Shown piece by piece: positions 63,474-64,000 of a stretch of 64,000 nt of DNA. The notes beneath the pieces are model-generated. The model did no database searches, was not told where the DNA came from, and saw nothing but the letters and a program-made list of their open reading frames with translations. Numbering within the stretch: position 1 is the stretch's first letter; the number at the start of each line of letters is the position of its first letter. Source of the stretch: a bacterium (GTDB lineage Bacteria > SZUA-79 > Acidulodesulfobacterales > Acidulodesulfobacteraceae); the NCBI GenBank assembly GCA_021800805.1, contig JAJYYR010000001.1:372001-436000 (forward strand), written 5' to 3'. A program made the translations under genes and the position numbers.

Positions 63474-64000
63474 ATGTTTACCTTAAAATACAAAGACGAC
63501 CTGTTTAAATTTATTCTTTCCGTTTTCGTTCTGTCTATTGTTTTGATTTTTTCTATTTCCGTAATAATTATACTTTATTATAGTTATCCGTCGATTATCA
63601 GATACGGCATTTCTTTTTTATGGACGAAAGAATGGAACCCGCCTAAAGAAATTTTCGGCGCATTGACTTTTATAGCGGGGACATTTATCGTTACTTTTCT
63701 TGCTTTATTATTTGCGATACCTTTCAGTTTCGGGATAGGAATATTTTTGCAGGAATACTGCCCCCTTTTTTTAAGGGGTATTTTTACGGTAATAGTCGAA
63801 ATGCTGGCGGGGATACCCAGCGTCGTTTTTGGCGTATGGGGCGTTCTAACGGTCGTTCCTTGGCTGAGGGAATCGGTAGAGCCGTTTTTTGAAGCCCATT
63901 TTTCGGATATTCCCTTTTTAAAAGTTGAAGAAAATATAGGCTACGGAATTCTTGCCGCAAGCATTATAGTCGCATTTATGATTTTGCCTATAATATCCTC
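63474..64000 (+). CDS. pstC: Phosphate ABC transporter permease PstC, 3' partial
   Basis: The frame opens at ATG 63474 and stays open to the window end, about 175 codons. Membrane helices at about 13-36, 62-90 and 100-125. It contains the PstC-type stretches FAIPFSFGIGIFLQEY and EMLAGIPSVVFGVWG (the conserved EAxxGxPSVxxG family motif) and the start of the next helix at IGYGILAASIIVAFM. The partner of PstS in high-affinity phosphate uptake. Confidence 0.92.
   Translation, partial: MFTLKYKDDLFKFILSVFVLSIVLIFSISVIIILYYSYPSIIRYGISFLWTKEWNPPKEIFGALTFIAGTFIVTFLALLFAIPFSFGIGIFLQEYCPLFLRGIFTVIVEMLAGIPSVVFGVWGVLTVVPWLRESVEPFFEAHFSDIPFLKVEENIGYGILAASIIVAFMILPIIS

Noticed and set aside
62231..64000. 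Tungstate or sulfate rather than phosphate transport
   Set aside because: The ISGSTMLYPL and HRADASGTTFDF motifs, the lipobox and the linked PstC-type permease fit PstS; the Pho-like box agrees.

Overview
The window is AT-rich, densely packed bacterial chromosome. It has 57 protein genes that I can support (two cut by the window edges), four intact tRNAs, and a small amount of repeat and tRNA debris. I see no insertion sequence, prophage, CRISPR array or rRNA operon. Gene order points to a deltaproteobacterium-like (Desulfobacterota-type) Gram-negative. The run rplU-rpmA-obgE-proB-proA-nadD-rsfS-gpmI and the run ispE-(spoVG)-tRNA-Gln-prs-rplY-pth-ychF are both, from memory, orders found in Geobacter-like genomes. 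A LapB-type envelope protein and a PstS lipoprotein fit a diderm. Rubrerythrin, an F420H2-oxidase/FprA-type flavodiiron protein, HemW and many Fe-S proteins fit an anaerobe or microaerophile. The exact lineage cannot be fixed without a database search.

Layout. 1-2.6 kb: a multi-sensor diguanylate cyclase open at the left edge. 2.7-12.7 kb: a housekeeping cluster covering ribosomal proteins L21/L27, ObgE, proline synthesis (ProB, ProA), NAD synthesis (NadD), ribosome silencing (RsfS), a LapA/LapB-like fusion, phosphoglycerate mutase, an RluD-type pseudouridine synthase and CoaE. 12.7-19.5 kb: regulation and sensing, with a degenerate GGDEF protein, Rho, an NtrB/NtrC-like two-component pair and a chemoreceptor with a periplasmic c-type heme motif. 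19.5-23.1 kb: acetyl-CoA synthetase and leucyl aminopeptidase. 23.1-37.2 kb: a complete nuo operon (A, B, C, D, G, H, I, J, K, L, M, N) in which NuoE and the FMN/NADH part of NuoF are absent; in their place stands a fusion of the NuoF N3-cluster domain to a GltD/NfnB-type flavoprotein. 37.2-42 kb: ispE, spoVG, tRNA-Gln, prs, rplY, pth, ychF. 42-46.3 kb: MarC, a glycosyltransferase, a TPR protein and an ABC-2 exporter pair. 46.4-47.2 kb: a MntA/HepT-type (MNT/HEPN) toxin-antitoxin pair. 47.2-47.8 kb: an intact tRNA-Ser flanked by broken tRNA-Ser copies carrying small hairpin insertions. 47.8-57.5 kb: HemW, flavodiiron protein, a TIGR02757 protein, a DUF3857/transglutaminase-like protein, rubrerythrin, an Asn/Gln-rich small protein, a phosphate acyltransferase-like protein, PanB, a nitroreductase and a small membrane protein. 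57.5-64 kb: two tRNA-Arg genes, a K+ channel, a second chemoreceptor, an iron-type alcohol dehydrogenase, and pstS-pstC behind a Pho-box-like repeat.

How it works together. Acs makes acetyl-CoA from acetate. Complex I probably takes electrons from NAD(P)H or a ferredoxin-like donor through an FAD enzyme rather than the usual FMN subunit. Flavodiiron protein and rubrerythrin remove O2/NO and peroxide. A heme-carrying chemoreceptor, a second chemoreceptor and c-di-GMP proteins link redox state to behaviour. PstS/PstC supplies phosphate under Pho-type control.

The most unusual signals are these. (1) Two unrelated tRNA genes (Gln and Ser) have direct-repeat copies of their 3' ends that break at the same T-loop position, exactly 18 nt from the CCA end, joined to short hairpin-bearing inserts. 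A broken tRNA-Ser copy also carries such an insert in its anticodon loop. (2) Complex I has a rewired electron-input module. (3) There is a fused LapA-LapB-like protein. All motif positions were read by eye; no search was run.
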